A DNA stretch of 64,000 bases from Hedera helix (Eukaryota; Streptophyta; Magnoliopsida; Apiales; Araliaceae), in NCBI GenBank assembly GCA_947179155.2, contig OX359286.1:11132024-11196023 (forward strand), written 5' to 3'. Below the pieces are notes generated by a model, which saw only the letters and a list, made by a program, of their open reading frames with translations, was not told where the DNA came from and made no database searches. This document shows, piece after piece, positions 21,901-35,750 of this stretch (its first letter is position 1; every line of letters begins with the position of its first letter). The position numbers and the translations under genes are program-made.

Positions 21901-22438
21901 ATGTTGAATCCAGACAGGATAAGTAAAGTTAAATTTGAACTGTGATGTATTAAATAGAGGTTACGTTAGAAATTATTATACATTTGATTATGAATGACGC
22001 AACAAGAAATATTTGCATGGAAATAAATGACTGTAAATTTTAAATCAATAAGTATTTGTACGAATATGAAAGGATACTAAATTGTAAATGTTGAGCTGTT
22101 TGACACTAGTAAAAGAAAAGATAAAGATTAAGGTTGCGATCCAGGGACTAGGATCCAGAATGTAAGGATTTTAAATATCCAAATATCTTAATACAACGAT
22201 TGAATCGAAAAAAAGAAAAAATTTATATGAGAATTTTGATAATTGATGATTTTGAATATCAGATAATGGATCAGTTAAGGTGGTTAAAGATATATTAACG
22301 AACCGAAATTTGGACGTAAGAAAGATAATGTATCATAAATACAAAATTGAAGGTAAGAATATGGGTTGAATTTCGGGGTCGTTACAATAAATACACAATT
22401 TAAGGTAATAAAGTGAGTCGAATTTCGAGGTCGTTACA
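18979..22438 (+). repeat. E2 5' LTR
   Basis: TATA box at 20233-20240, CT-rich leader, GT at 20410, GC island about 20635-21040, CGGACAACC stem at 21232-21278, AG at 21763. The LTR end is tandemly duplicated over about 55 bp: a GTCGTTACA end near 22385 is followed by a second at 22438. Confidence 0.92.
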
Positions 22439-25414
22439 GTTGGTATCAGAGCTAGAGGTTATAAACCTTAGGTAAATGATACCTTAGGCTATAACCTAAG
22501 TAAGGAAGAGTACGGTTAGTTGAGTGTTCTGAAAACTCAAGCGTATGGTAAACTCGTGACTCATGATTATATGGTGGAGCCCCTTTAGCGAATGGGCGAC
22601 TATGACCTGACTAGGACAAGCTCCTCAACCATGTGATTATGGTAAGTTCCTGAGTCCAAATACGTGATAAGTTTGATGAACACGGGGGGATTGAAATAGA
22701 AAGATGTAAGTTAAGAAATGCAGATCTCAGATAGTGGCTAAAAGAAAGAAAATATGAAAGATATAAGATTATAAGAAAGAGATAAATATGTTAAGAAAGA
22801 GTTGAATGAAAGTAATGAATTGAGAAAATTTATAAGTTCAATTAAGAACATAATTGAAAGAATATCTGAAATGATTCAAAGATGAATCTTAAAGATAATC
22901 AGGGGACACCTGATTTAAGTAATAAAGATGACAAGGTAATCCAAAACGTATAGGAAGAGATCATAATAATATGATCAAGAACAGCGAAAGGATCGTACTA
23001 CGATACGATCATGAGGTAAGGGAAACGAGTAAAGAATAGATTGTAAAGCAAGGTCATGATAGGATCAAGTGAGAATGTGAAATAACAGAAAGACCTGTTA
23101 ATGGTCAACAAGGTATAGCTTGATGCTATAAAGAGATATGGTACTATGAAATAGTACAAGAAGAATTCAGAGAATGATGAGACATGAATGACAGAAAGGT
23201 TATGATAAGGGGGTAGAAAACTTGGGTACGAAATTTCATTTGAGGACTCATGTGGTGACTGAGTTGCACAATCCTTTGTATGGGCGGGGGATTTGTGTTT
23301 ACTTAGTTACTATGTGATAATCATTGAAATGTTAGAGTCGCGCTAAGAGTTTCTGATAGATAGACAATATTAAGTTTAGGCACGAGTTCTTAAAACTCAT
23401 GCATATGGTAAGTCCATGACTCATAATTGTATGGTATGTTTGAGCCCCTCAGCATATGGATAGTCTTTGATTTGTTCTTAGACTACATATTGCTAGGACA
23501 AGCTTCTAAACTCATATTCTTGTGGTAAGTTCCTGGACTCATAATGTGTGGCAAGTTTGATGAACTATACGGGGGTATAGAAAAGCTGGAGTAGATAGAA
23601 ATTTTAATGTGATAAATGAAAATAGTCCTAGCAATAATTTAATATTTAAGTAAAGAACTGAAGGTGAATATTAGAGAATTTAGGATATTCCCACTCTTCT
23701 AGCTTTGCTAGATTTCGAAAGTTTTGGCCTCAAGTTGATTTGGCACGTGTGTGCTTTGAAAAATATAAATGAAATTTTTAAGCGATTTAAAAAGTGTCTA
23801 TGCTACTTGTCTCGGCTAGACAAAAATGTTTTTATATCAAAATGTATTTCAAAAGAATCATCCACGCACCTTTTAGCCCGGTGCAGATGTGATGAATGAC
23901 GGAATGCTCAACGTGTTGTTGAGACGGTGCGGTACTATTTCGTCATAAGATGATTCAACACCATAAAGTACGGTTTATGGTGTAGGAATTATTAACGACG
24001 GAATTCTCAACGGACTGTCAAAATGATGTGGTAACATGAAGTCATAAATGATTTTGATTTATAAAAGTATGTCAAAGCTATAAGTCATTGCCATTTGACT
24101 CGGCTAGACGTTTTGAAGAGTTTTGACATGATAAATGTTTTAAAAAAAATTTCGCGAATTATAAATTGTTAAAAGTAAGTCTATGCTAATTGATCTGGCT
24201 AGACAAGCGTTGAAGAAATATAAGTCTGAGCTATTGATTCAACTAGACAAATTTTGGGAAATATTGAATTCATATTCTTTGAAAGTTATAACCAATCAAA
24301 TTACTTTTGAATGAATCCTAACGCTGAGATGAACAAAAAGATTAAGAAACACGGGCATGGCAGATTGTTCTACTGGCGTGCCAAATTACGGATTAAATAT
24401 ACATCACTTTAATGACAGATTGATCCACTGTCAGGGTTTACAGTACGACGTACTCTGGGAGTGAAGTACTGTAACCGGGGTACATGTTTACTTTAATGAC
24501 AGACTAACCCACTGTCAGTGGTTTGCAGTACGACGTACTCTGGGAGTGAAGTACTGTTAAACCGGGATAAAAGTTCATTCAGCATACTACAAAAAGTTTT
24601 ATTTTTCCTCTACTCTTATGAAGATTGGATGGTAGGATGGGTTATTATTATTTGATTGTGAGTGGTAAGGAAAGTAATAATTGCGAAGTAAAGTAACTAG
24701 GAAATGTGATAGTTTAGAAATTGCAATGTGTAATGACCACGAGGACAGAATGAAAGAAATATATGTGGAATGAGTGCAAGGGAATTATATATGTTGCAAA
24801 TGAATGAGATATTAGTACATAGAAATTTCGAGGACGAAATTTTATGAAGGAGGGGTGAATGTGACACCCAGGATTTTTGAAAATTCCAAATAAGGATTAT
24901 GATGAATTAAGTAAAGGTTAGTATTTAAAACCTAGTGTTGAATGATAAAAGTATGAAGGGAAATGGAATGTGAAGATAGTGTATTAATATGAGTTAAGAA
25001 GAGAAGGAGGAATGTGCAGAATTTAAATAAGATATAATAGAATGTATGAAATAAGTTGGTTAAGTAAGAATAAGTACGATTAGAGAAAAAGAAAGTTTTC
25101 GAAGAATGAGAAACTATCTTGATAGGTACATCAAGAAATGAGTTAAAGTTTTATTAATAAAATTTTAGAGAATTGTGAAATGCAATATTACAAAGGAATT
25201 ATGAATTGAAATAAGAATAGAATATTCTAATAGTTATGACAATTATGGTATTATTTTTTGTAAGTTACGGATATTAAAGAAATGAAATATGATTATTATG
25301 GAATAGATTGTTATTTATTAAGATAAAGGTATAGTAATGTGCGATAAATAAAATACGTATGATTAGTACGGTAATTATGATTCCGAGGACGGAATCCTGT
25401 TAAGGGGGGAAGAA
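22439..25414 (+). repeat. E2 non-coding interior, including the unused PPT1
   Basis: Primer site TGGTATCAGAGC at 22441-22452. The conserved interior modules follow, including the CGGCTAGAC repeats (23810-24250). A hairpin module (CAGTACGACGTACTC...) is tandemly duplicated 85 bp apart (24441, 24526), as in E3 but not E0, E1 or E4. PPT2 hairpin at 25379-25396, then AAGGGGGGAAGAA directly before the LTR. Confidence 0.88.
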
Positions 25415-28400
25415 TGTGAGGATCCGAATTTTCAGGATTTCTTTAATAACATCAAATGAGAATTTAATTGATAAAATTATCAAGGTTGTTAAATAAATTA
25501 TTATTTTATGTGGTTTAAGGTATGTGAAGGGATTTAATTGATAAATTAAATTTGTGCAGAAATGATGATGAATTGTGTTGATTTTAGAATAACTGAAAAA
25601 GTAAATAAATTGTTTATAAAACAATTTATAAGGAATAAAAGAAATTACATGTAATGGTACAATAAATTGTACAATAAAATTATTGTGACGGTATAGAAAT
25701 TATGATTTTGAATGAAATTATATGGTAATGTGAGACATAAGATTTAAATATGTATATTTATATATGTGAATGTTTAATTGATAAAATTATAAATTTCATT
25801 AATTATGAAAATTAAGGGATTAATAATTAAATTAATCCAAGAATTTATGAAAACCTAATGAGGAAGTTTGTAAAATTGTAGTTATCGATTTTAGAGTTTA
25901 TCAAGAATTTTGGAAGAAATTTAGAAAATTAATTGAGAAGGAAAGGTAATTATATAATAATAAATTATATAATTTATATAAGGAAATTAAAATAAGGTAT
26001 GAAGAAAATAATAGTTATATAAATTATATAAGAATAATTATGTAATTTATATAAGGTGATTAAATGGAATAAGGTTGAGGAATTTAAGAAACTATTTAAT
26101 AAATGAGAGTGTAAATATATAAATTATATAATATTAAATTATATAATTTATATATAAAGAAATTATTATGAATATTAAAGAAATTGACTAATAAATAAGA
26201 AAAAGGAATCTTTTAAGTTAATAAAAATTATAATTATGTATAATGGGATTATTATGACTCTTATGAAAAATAATATTTCAGAAATGTGAACATGTTAATG
26301 TAACATGTTGTCCAAGTAACGAAGTGAAAAATTGTGAAAAATAATTTTTATATGTTATATGAATTAATTTATGATTTTTGGAGGTATAAATTACCCTATA
26401 TGATTACATGCATGTCATTATGCGTGTACAAAATTTGTCAAGTAAAATACCGAAAAAGGTATTAATATTACTCATAAATCATATTATGATTTTTAGTAAA
26501 TTAAAATAAATATTTTATAAATTTTATATAAAATATTTATTACACGAAACGATTACGTAATGTATAAAAATAATTGATTTTGCATGCGGGAATTGTTTGG
26601 AAGGTCCGAGAAAAGCAACTAAGTCGGTTAAATTTTTTATTCCATAAACTTGGTTAGACTTGTGAGGCTATAAAAGGATAAAGGAAGAAAAAGAAATGAA
26701 AAGAAAATAAAAGCAATGCTCTTCTTCTCTATTGTTGCTCCAACCGAAGCCACCGACTATGCCACCACCGGAAAATATATGGCCACCACAAGAGAGAGAA
26801 AAATATTGGAGCTATCATGAGGAGGAACTCCAAGCTTAAAGGAAGGTATAAAATAAATTTATTTGATTTATTTTTATATTTATGGTGGTAAATTAATTTT
26901 ATGAAAAAAATTAGTAAATAATTAGAATAATTATTCTAAATAATTTTTGCATGTATAGTTATGAATTATGTAATTTTTGGAATGATTTTGTGGTGAAAAA
27001 TTGGAACAAAAATGATAAATTTTGCTTGGTTTGTACTGTTGCCGGAAGGAATCTGGAAGAAGAAATAAAAAGGCTGCCGCGCAATGCGCGGCAGCCATTT
27101 TTTTTGCCAGGCCCGGTATGAAACGGCGCCGTTTTGGGCGCTGAAGTGAGGCAGGCCGCGCAATGCGCGGAAGAAGAAATCTTGCCACGCCAAACGACGT
27201 CGTTTGGCGAGGCGGAGCCGGGGAAAGGGGCCGCGCGCCATGCGCGGCCGCGTTTTAGCGCTAAAATTACGAAATTGCCCCCGGTATTTTCTTGAAATGC
27301 CGAGCGTGTCCCTGACCCTCGGTAAAGTACGATTTTGCCCCTGAACTTTCCAGGAAATGACCAACGTGTCCCCAAGGCCACGGAAATTACGGAAATGCCC
27401 CTGGACTTTCCGGGAAATTCCGGTTATGTCCTAAAGTCGCGAGAAATTACCAAAATGCCCCCAGAACATGTTTTTAATTGAAATAAATGTTTAAAAATTG
27501 TTTAAAAATTCTAGAAAATTATAGAAAAATACTAAAAATATAGAAATGATGTTTGAGCATTAAATTTAATATTTTTGTAAAAATATTAAATATTGGGGAT
27601 TAATATTTAAATATTCTAAATATTAATCTAATGAGTTTAAAGGTTAGAAAATGATTAAATGAAAATTCGGACAACCAAATATGCTAGAAATTATCCGATG
27701 AGTCGGGTTGTCCGTAGTGAAGGTATTAAATATTAAGTTATGCTAATATTTTAAGGAACGAGGTTATTATAGTTGGCCATATAAATTTATAATTGGCCTA
27801 GATATGATATTAATTAAGTAAATTAATATCATAAAGAGATAAATAATTACTATTTGATTATATTATGATCATAGGTTGATCGAGAAAGGGTTTTGAGCTA
27901 GCAATTTAAATAACTGGACGCCAGGCAAGTTCTTCAGTCCCTTTTATGTTAAATGTTGAACTAGTATGATATGCAATTCTTATTTTAAATGCATACAAAT
28001 TATGTGTTATGTGATACGTGCTTAATATGACCACAATGTGTTCTTTGTGCAACGATATGAGATATATTGCTATAGTTAAAGCACAAGCACGTGATGTATG
28101 ACACACACCAAGCATGATAAGGTATGTGCTACGTGAAGTATAACTGTTGAACTTGCTGAGCCGCTGTGCTCATTACTTGCTTAATATGTATTTTTGCAGG
28201 AAAGAAATAAATTTCAAAAATATCAGATGATATAAAGACGGATAATCACAGAAGGTTGTGAATGTTATTGTTATATTTCAATAACATAATTTAATGTGAA
28301 TACAGTTGTTAAGTTATATTGCTATTTTGTATGGACATGTTGAATCCAGACAGGATAAGTAAAGTTAAATTTGAACTGTGATGTATTAAATAGAGGTTAC

Positions 28401-28873
28401 GTTAGAAATTATTATACATTTGATTATGAATGACGCAACAAGGAATATTTGCATGGAAATAAATGACTGTAAATTTTAAATCAATAAGTATTTGTACGAA
28501 TATGAAAGGATACTAAATTGTAAATGTTGAGCTGTTTGACACTAGTAAAAGAAAAGATAAAGATTAAGGTTGCGATCCAGGGACTAGGATCCAGAATGTA
28601 AGGATTTTAAATATCCAAATATCTTAATACAACGATTGAATCGAAAAAAAGAAAAATTTATATGAGAATTTTGATAATTGATGATTTTGAATATCAGATA
28701 ATGGATCAGTTAAGGTGGTTAAAGATATATTAACGAACCGAAATTTGGACGTAAGAAAGATAATGTATCATAAATACAAAATTGAAGGTAAGAATATGGG
28801 TTGAATTTCGGGGTCGTTACAATAAATACACAATTTAAGGTAATAAAGTGAGTCGAATTTCGGGGTCGTTACA
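25415..28873 (+). repeat. E2 3' LTR
   Basis: Partner of 18979-22438, one base shorter overall. TATA box at 26669-26676. Several differences in the GC island are C/T or G/A changes at CpG sites. The duplicated LTR end is present here too. Confidence 0.92.
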
Positions 28874-28878
28874 GTTGA

Positions 28879-29353
28879 AAAATTACAAGTCTAAGCTATT
28901 TAATTCAGCTAGACAAGTTCTTGAAATGTATTGACTTCATATTCCTTGAAAGTTATACAAAATTTAATTTCTTTCGAATGAATTCTAAGGCTGAGATGAA
29001 CAAAAAGATTAAGACTATTGCAGGTTGATTGAATGGTCACCTGGCATAGCAAGACACAGGCATTGCAGATTGATCATCTAGCGTGCCAATGTATGGTGAA
29101 ACATCCATCACTTTAATGACAGATTGATCCACTGTCAAGGTTTGCAGTATGAAGTACTCGGGGAGCGAAGTACTGTTAAACCGGGATAAGTGTTCATTCA
29201 GCATATTATGAAAGTTTTCCAAAATAAAATTTTAAACTCCTCTACTCTTATGAAGATTGGATGGTAGGATGGGGTAGTATTTTTCTTAATGTGAACGATA
29301 ATGAAAGTAATAATTGTAAAGTAAAGAAATTATGAAATATGAAGGATTAGAAA
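28879..29353 (+). repeat. X interior, second piece
   Basis: Continues the X interior after the E2 TSD, from the fourth CGGCTAGAC-type repeat through the GAAGTACTCGGGG hairpin module to the E3 target site AGAAA (29349-29353). Nothing coding. Confidence 0.8.
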
Positions 29354-32300
29354 TGTAACGACCCCAAAATTCATCCAGCTTATTCCCATAAATTTCGTAT
29401 TTAATAAACATTATTTTCATTACGTCCAAATTTCGGTCCGTTAATAAATCTTTCATCACCTAAATTGATCCATTATTTAATATCAATATCATCAATTACT
29501 AAATTTTCAGTATAAATTTTTCTTTTTTCTCAACTTAATCGTTGTATTAAAACATTTGGATATTTAAAATCTTTACATCTGGATCCTAGTCCCTGGATCG
29601 CAACCTTTACTTATTCTTTTCTTTCTGTAACCCGTATCATAAAGATCCACATTCAACATTTAATGTCATTTATATTCATACAATATTCTTATGTCATAAT
29701 TCATAGTCAGACATATAATAGTCTCTATCATAATATTCATATTGAACAATTACAGTTCACAATTTAAACTATACTCATCGTATTCAGATCCAATTTATCT
29801 GTACATATAGCATATCAACATAACTTGGCAATTTCTCCACATTGATTAATAATATTAAAAATATAACAATCACATTTTCTACCTTATTGGCAATTCATCT
29901 CTAACATAATTCGATATTCTCGAATTTGTTTCTTTACCTGCAAAATTTATTTTAAGCAAGTAATGAGCACAACGGCTCAGCAAGTTCAACAGTTTATGCT
30001 TCACATAGCACATACCTTATCATACTTGGTGTGTGTCATACATCACGTGCTCGTGCTTCTACTTGAGCAATATATCTCATATATATTCATATCGTTTCAC
30101 AAAACACACCTTGGTGTCACATTAATCACGTATCATATAGCACATAACAAATATTTCATATCATAACATTTAACATTTAACATTTAAGGGACTGAAGAAC
30201 TTGCCTGTCGTCCAGTAATTTAATTGCTAGCTCAAAACCTTAACTCGATCAACCTATAATCATATAATAAACAAATAATAATTATTTATCCTCTTATGAT
30301 ATTAATTTAATTAATTAATATCATCTATAACGTAATTAACCCTACCCGACAATTTATTTTAGGGTATCGGGTTAATTATTAAATAATATGGTTAATTATA
30401 TTAACCTCGTTCCTTAATAAATTAACTTAACTTAATATCCAATACCTCCAATACGGACAACCCGGCTCATCGGATAATAATTTCACATATTTGGTTGTCC
30501 GAAACTTTATTTTATTAATTTTCTAATCTTTAAACTCATTAGATTAATATTTAAAATATTTAAATATTAATCTCCAATATTTAATATTTTTACAAAAATA
30601 TTAAATTTAATGCCCAAACATCATTTCTATATTTTTGGTATTTTTCTATAATTTTCTAGAATTTTTAAACAATTTTTAAACATTTATTTCATTAAAAACA
30701 ACTGCTGAGGGCATTTTCGTAATTTTCCGCGACCTTAGGACATAACCGGAATTTTCTGGAAAGCCCAAGGGCATTTCCGTAATTTCGGCAACTCAAGGGG
30801 CATATCCGGAATTTCCCGGAAAGGTTGAGGGCATTTCCGTAATTTTATATAGCCCAAAGGACACGCTGGTCCTTTCAGAAAAGCTCGGGGGTAAAATGGT
30901 AGTTTCTCCGCGTGCGTTGGCCAAAACGACGTCGTTCGACGTCTGTTTCCGAAAACTTCTGTCCTTCCGAACGACGTCGTTCGGCCTCCGTATTTTCATC
31001 TTCGCGCATTGCGCGGCAGTCCCACAGGCGCCAAAAACGACGCCGTTTTAGGCCTTTCCGCGGAAAAATTGGCCGCGCGCAATGCGCGGCCCTCCCTTTT
31101 CTTTTTCATCCTCCTGCTCGCAACAGTATGTCACCTTTTGCCAAATTATTCATTTTCTTCCACCATTTTTGCTCTCAATACCACAACATAACCATTCTAT
31201 AAATCATAAAAATATAGATATACATCCTAAAATTATTTAGAATAATAATACTATTTATTTATAATTTTTCCACATAATTCTTTTATCAACAAAAATACAC
31301 AAAATAAATTAAATAATTAACTTTATACCTTCCAAGAGCTTAGAAATCTTTCCATGAAAGCACCCACAAATCTCCTCTTCTTGGTCGGCCCTGGTGGTTG
31401 CCGATGGTAGTCGGGTGGCATGGTGGTGGCTTTCGGGTGGGGGAGGAAAATGCTATTTTTGCTTTCTTTTTTATTTCTATTTCTTTCTCTTGCATTCCTC
31501 TCTTTTATAATCCCACCGAGCTAGCCACTTTGGAAAATAAAAAAAAATATTTCCACCGACTTGTATGCTGCTCGTAACTTCCGGAATTTTCCAAAAACGC
31601 ATGCAATTCATTTATTTAAATATATTACGTAATTATTCCGTGTAATAAATATTTTATATAAAATATTTATTTTAATTCACTAAAAATCATAATATGATTT
31701 ATCATTAATATTAATATCTTTTTCGGTATTTTACTTGACAAATTTTGTACACGCATAATACCATGCATGTAACTATTTGAGGTAATTTACACTTCCAAAA
31801 ATCATAAAATAAATCACATAACATATAAAAATTATTTTTCATAATTTTTCACTTCGTTACTTGTACAACATGTTACATTAACATGTTCACGTTTCCGAAA
31901 TATTATTCTTCATAAACGTTATAATAATTCAATTATGCATAAACATAATTTTTAATGAATTTAAAACATTCATTTTCCCTTAATTAATTTCATTTCTTTA
32001 ATATTCACATTACCTTTCCTTATATAAATTATATAATTCATTATTATATAATCTATATAATTACTTTATCCTTATTCAATTTAATCACCTTATATAAATT
32101 ATATAATTATTCTTATATAATTTATATACTTATTAATTTCTTCATACATCACTTTAATTTCCTTATATAAATTATATAATTATTATTATATAATTTATAT
32201 AATTACATTTCTTCTCAATTAATTTCTAAACTTCCTCCATAAATCTTAATTAAATCTAAAAATCAATAATTACAATTTTTACCAACTTCCTCCTTAACTT

Positions 32301-32752
32301 TTCATAAATTTCTGGATTAATTTAATTATTAATCCATTTATTCTCATAATTAATGAAGTCAATAATCATCAATTAAACATTCACACATATATATACAAAT
32401 GTGTATATATATAAATATATACATATTTAATTCATGCATTTCACATTATCACATAACCTCCTTTAAATCATAATTTATGTACTTCCATTTTATTGTACAA
32501 TACGTTGTACCTTTACCTGAAATTTCTTTTATTCCTCATAAATTGTTTTTAAACAATTTATGTACTTTTCAATTATTTAATTCAACACAAATCATCAACA
32601 TCTTTGTACAGATTTAATTTACCAATTAAATCTCATCAAATATCTTAAATCACATAAAATATCTCAAATAATTTAAATCATCTTGATAATTTTATCAATT
32701 AAATTCTCATTTAACATTAATAAAGAATTTCTGAAAAATCTGGATCCTCACA
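29354..32752 (-). repeat. E3 3' LTR
   Basis: Reverse-strand LTR, plus-strand reading TGTAACGACCCC to GGATCCTCACA. TATA box at 31509-31502, GC island about 31090-30715, three U3 palindromes about 32215-32020. Confidence 0.93.
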
Positions 32753-35750
32753 TTCTTCCCCCCTTAACAGGATTCCGTCCTCGGAATCATAATTGCCGTA
32801 ATACTCATGCGGATCTTATTTATAGCACCTTGCTATAACCTTATCTTGATGGATAACAATTTAATCCATCATAATCATATTTTACCTCTTTAATATCCAT
32901 AACTTACATGGATAGCCTTATAATAAGCTTAACTGCCAGGATATTTAATTCTTAATTCAATTCACATTTTCTTTGTAATATTACATTTCCATATTTCTCC
33001 AAAAATTCATTAATAACATTTTAATTTATTTCTTGATATACATATGAAGATAATTTCTCATTCTCTGAAAAATTTCATTACTTTAATCGCACGTAATCTT
33101 ACTCTATTCACTTATTTCATTCTTATATCACACATCATTCATATTCTGCACATTCATCCTTCTCTTCTCCATTCATATTCATGAATATTCTTTTCATTCC
33201 ATAATCATTCCTTAATACTTTTATCGTTCAACACTAGGTTTTAAATACTAATCTTTACTTGATTCTTCATAATCCTTATTTGGAATTATTCTAAAATTCC
33301 TGGGGTATCACATTCACCCCTCCTTCATAAAATTTCGTCCTCGAAATTTATATGTATTAATATCTCATTCATTTGCAACTTACACATTTTCTTAGCATTC
33401 ATTTCACATATCCTTCTTTCCTTCATTTCTCATAGTCATTGCACATTGCAAACTTTCTATTCCATCACATTTCACAATTGCTTTACTTCACAATTATTAC
33501 TTTCATTAATGCTCACAATTTAAAGAATACTACCCCATCCTACCATCCAATCTTCATAAGAGTAGAGGAATTCAAAATTTTACTTTGAAAACTTTCATGC
33601 TTTGCTGAATGAACACTTATTCCGGTTAACAGTATTTCACTCCCAGAGTACCTCATACTGCAACCCACTAAAATAATAAACTTTCAGAATAATCTGAACA
33701 TGATCCCGGTTTACAGTACTTCGCTCCCTGAGTACCTCATACTGCAAACCCTGACAGTGGATCAGTCTGTCATTAAATGATGGATGTTTCACCATACTTT
33801 GTCTTTCTATGCCAGGTGATCATTTAATCAACCTGCAACATTCTTAATTAATTTTTTTTTTTTTTTTTTGTTCATCTCAGCCTTAGAATTCATTCGAAAG
33901 AAATTAACTTTTGTATAACTTTCAAAGAATATGAAGTCAATACATTTCAAAATTTGTCTAGCTGAATCAATAGCTTAGACTTGTCTTTCTTCAACGCTTG
34001 TCTAGCTAGATCAATTAGCATAGACTTACTTTTAACACTTTATAATCTGTAGAAATTTTAAAAGATTCATCATGTCAAAACTTTTCAAAACGTCTAGCCG
34101 AGTCAAATGGCATTGACTTATAGCTTTGACATACTTTCATAAATCAAAATCATTTATGACTTCATGTTACCGCATCATTTTGACAGTACGTTGAGAATTC
34201 CGTCCTTAATAATTCCTACACCATAAACCATACTTTATGGTGTTGAATCATCTTATAACGAAATAGTACCGCACCATCTCAACACACGTTGAGCATTCCG
34301 TCATTCATCACATCTACACCGGGCTAAACGGTGCATGGATGATTATTTAAAATACATTTTGATGTAAAATATTTTTGTCTAGCCGAAACAAATAGCATAG
34401 ACACTTTTTAAATCGCTTAAAAAATTTCATTTGCAACTTTCAAAGCACACTCGTGCCAAATCATCTTGAGGCCAAAAAATTTCGAAGTCTAGCAAAGCTA
34501 GAAGAGTGGGAATATCTTAAATTCCCTAACATTCATATTCAGTTTCTTCACTTAAATATTAACTTTATTACTAGGACAATTAAATTTCTATCTACTCCAT
34601 CATTCTATAGCCCCCGCATAGTTCATCAAACTTGCCACACATTATGAGTCCAGGAACTTACCACAAGAATATGAGTTTTAAATCTTGTCCTAGCAATATG
34701 TAGTCTGAGAACAAGTCAAAGACTATCCATATGCTGAGGGGCTCAAAACATACCATACCAATATGAGTCATGGACTTACCATATGCATGAGTTTTAAGAA
34801 CTCGTGCTTAACTTAATATTATCTATCTATCAGAAACTCTTAACGCGACTCTAACATTTCAATGATTATCACATAGTAACTAAGTAAACACAAATCCCCC
34901 GCCCATACAAAGGATTGTGCAACTCAGTCACCATATGAGTCTTCAAATGAAATTTCGTACCCAAGTTTTCTACCCTCTTATCATAACCTTTCTGTCATTC
35001 ATATCTCATCATCCTTTGAATTCTTCTTGTACTATTTCATAGTACCATATCTCTTTATAGCATCAAGCTATACCTTGTTGACCATTAACAGGTCTTTCTA
35101 TTATTTCACATTCTCACTTGATCCCATCATGACCTTGCTTTACAACCTATTTCTTACTCACTTCTCTTATCTTGTGATCGTATCGTAGTACGATCCTCTT
35201 ACCGTTCCTGATCATGTTATTATGATCTCTTTTTATACATTTCGGATTACCTTGTCATCCTTATTGTTTAAATCAGGTGTCCCCTGATTTTCTTTGAAAT
35301 TCATCTTTGAATCATTTCAATTATTCTCTTTCAATTATGTTCTTAATTGAACTTATAAAATTTTCTCAATTCATTACTTTCATTCAGATCTTTCTTAACA
35401 TCTTTATCTCTTCCTTATAATCTCATCTCTTTCATATTTTCTTTCCTTTAGTCACTATCTGAGATCTGTATTTCTTAACTTACATCTTTCTATTTTAATC
35501 CCCCATGTTCATCAAACTTATCACGTATTTGGACTCAGGAACTTACCATAATCATATGGTTGAGGAGCTTGTCCTAGTCAGGCTATAGTCGCCCATTCGC
35601 TAAAGGGGCTCCACCATATAATCATGAGTCACGAGTTTACCATACGCTTGAGTTTTCAGAACACTCAACTAATCGTACTCTTGCTTACTTTAAGTTATAA
35701 CCTAAGGTATCATTTACCTAAGGTTTATAACCTCTAGCTCTGATACCAAC
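32753..35750 (-). repeat. E3 non-coding interior
   Basis: Primer site on the minus strand at 35748-35737. The diverged duplication lies about 35670-35510 and 34810-34620. The hairpin module is duplicated (near 33630-33665 and 33710-33755). PPT1 is at 33347-33313 and PPT2 at 32788-32753. No reading frame of note. Confidence 0.88.
35737..35748 (-). other. E3 primer-binding site (initiator tRNA-Met)
   Basis: Plus strand GCTCTGATACCA, the complement of TGGTATCAGAGC, adjacent to the 5' LTR end at 35751. Confidence 0.92.

Larger units (their letters stand above)
18979..28873 (+). mobile_element. E2: complete family-E element with short (PPT2-type) LTRs
   Basis: GTTGA flanks it at 18974-18978 and 28874-28878. 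The LTRs are 18979-22438 (3460 bp) and 25415-28873 (3459 bp), starting TGTGAGGATCC and ending GTCGTTACA. The interior is 22439-25414 and keeps PPT1 (hairpin 24825-24840, TGTGACACCC at 24860) as an unused junction 555 bp upstream of the real LTR start. No coding capacity. Confidence 0.94.

Noticed and set aside
30912..31202. Identical 96-codon frames in both E3 LTRs (also 37309-37599) as a conserved protein
   Set aside because: Identity only reflects the youth of E3; the frames cover the GC island antisense to the LTR and are absent as such from other E copies.
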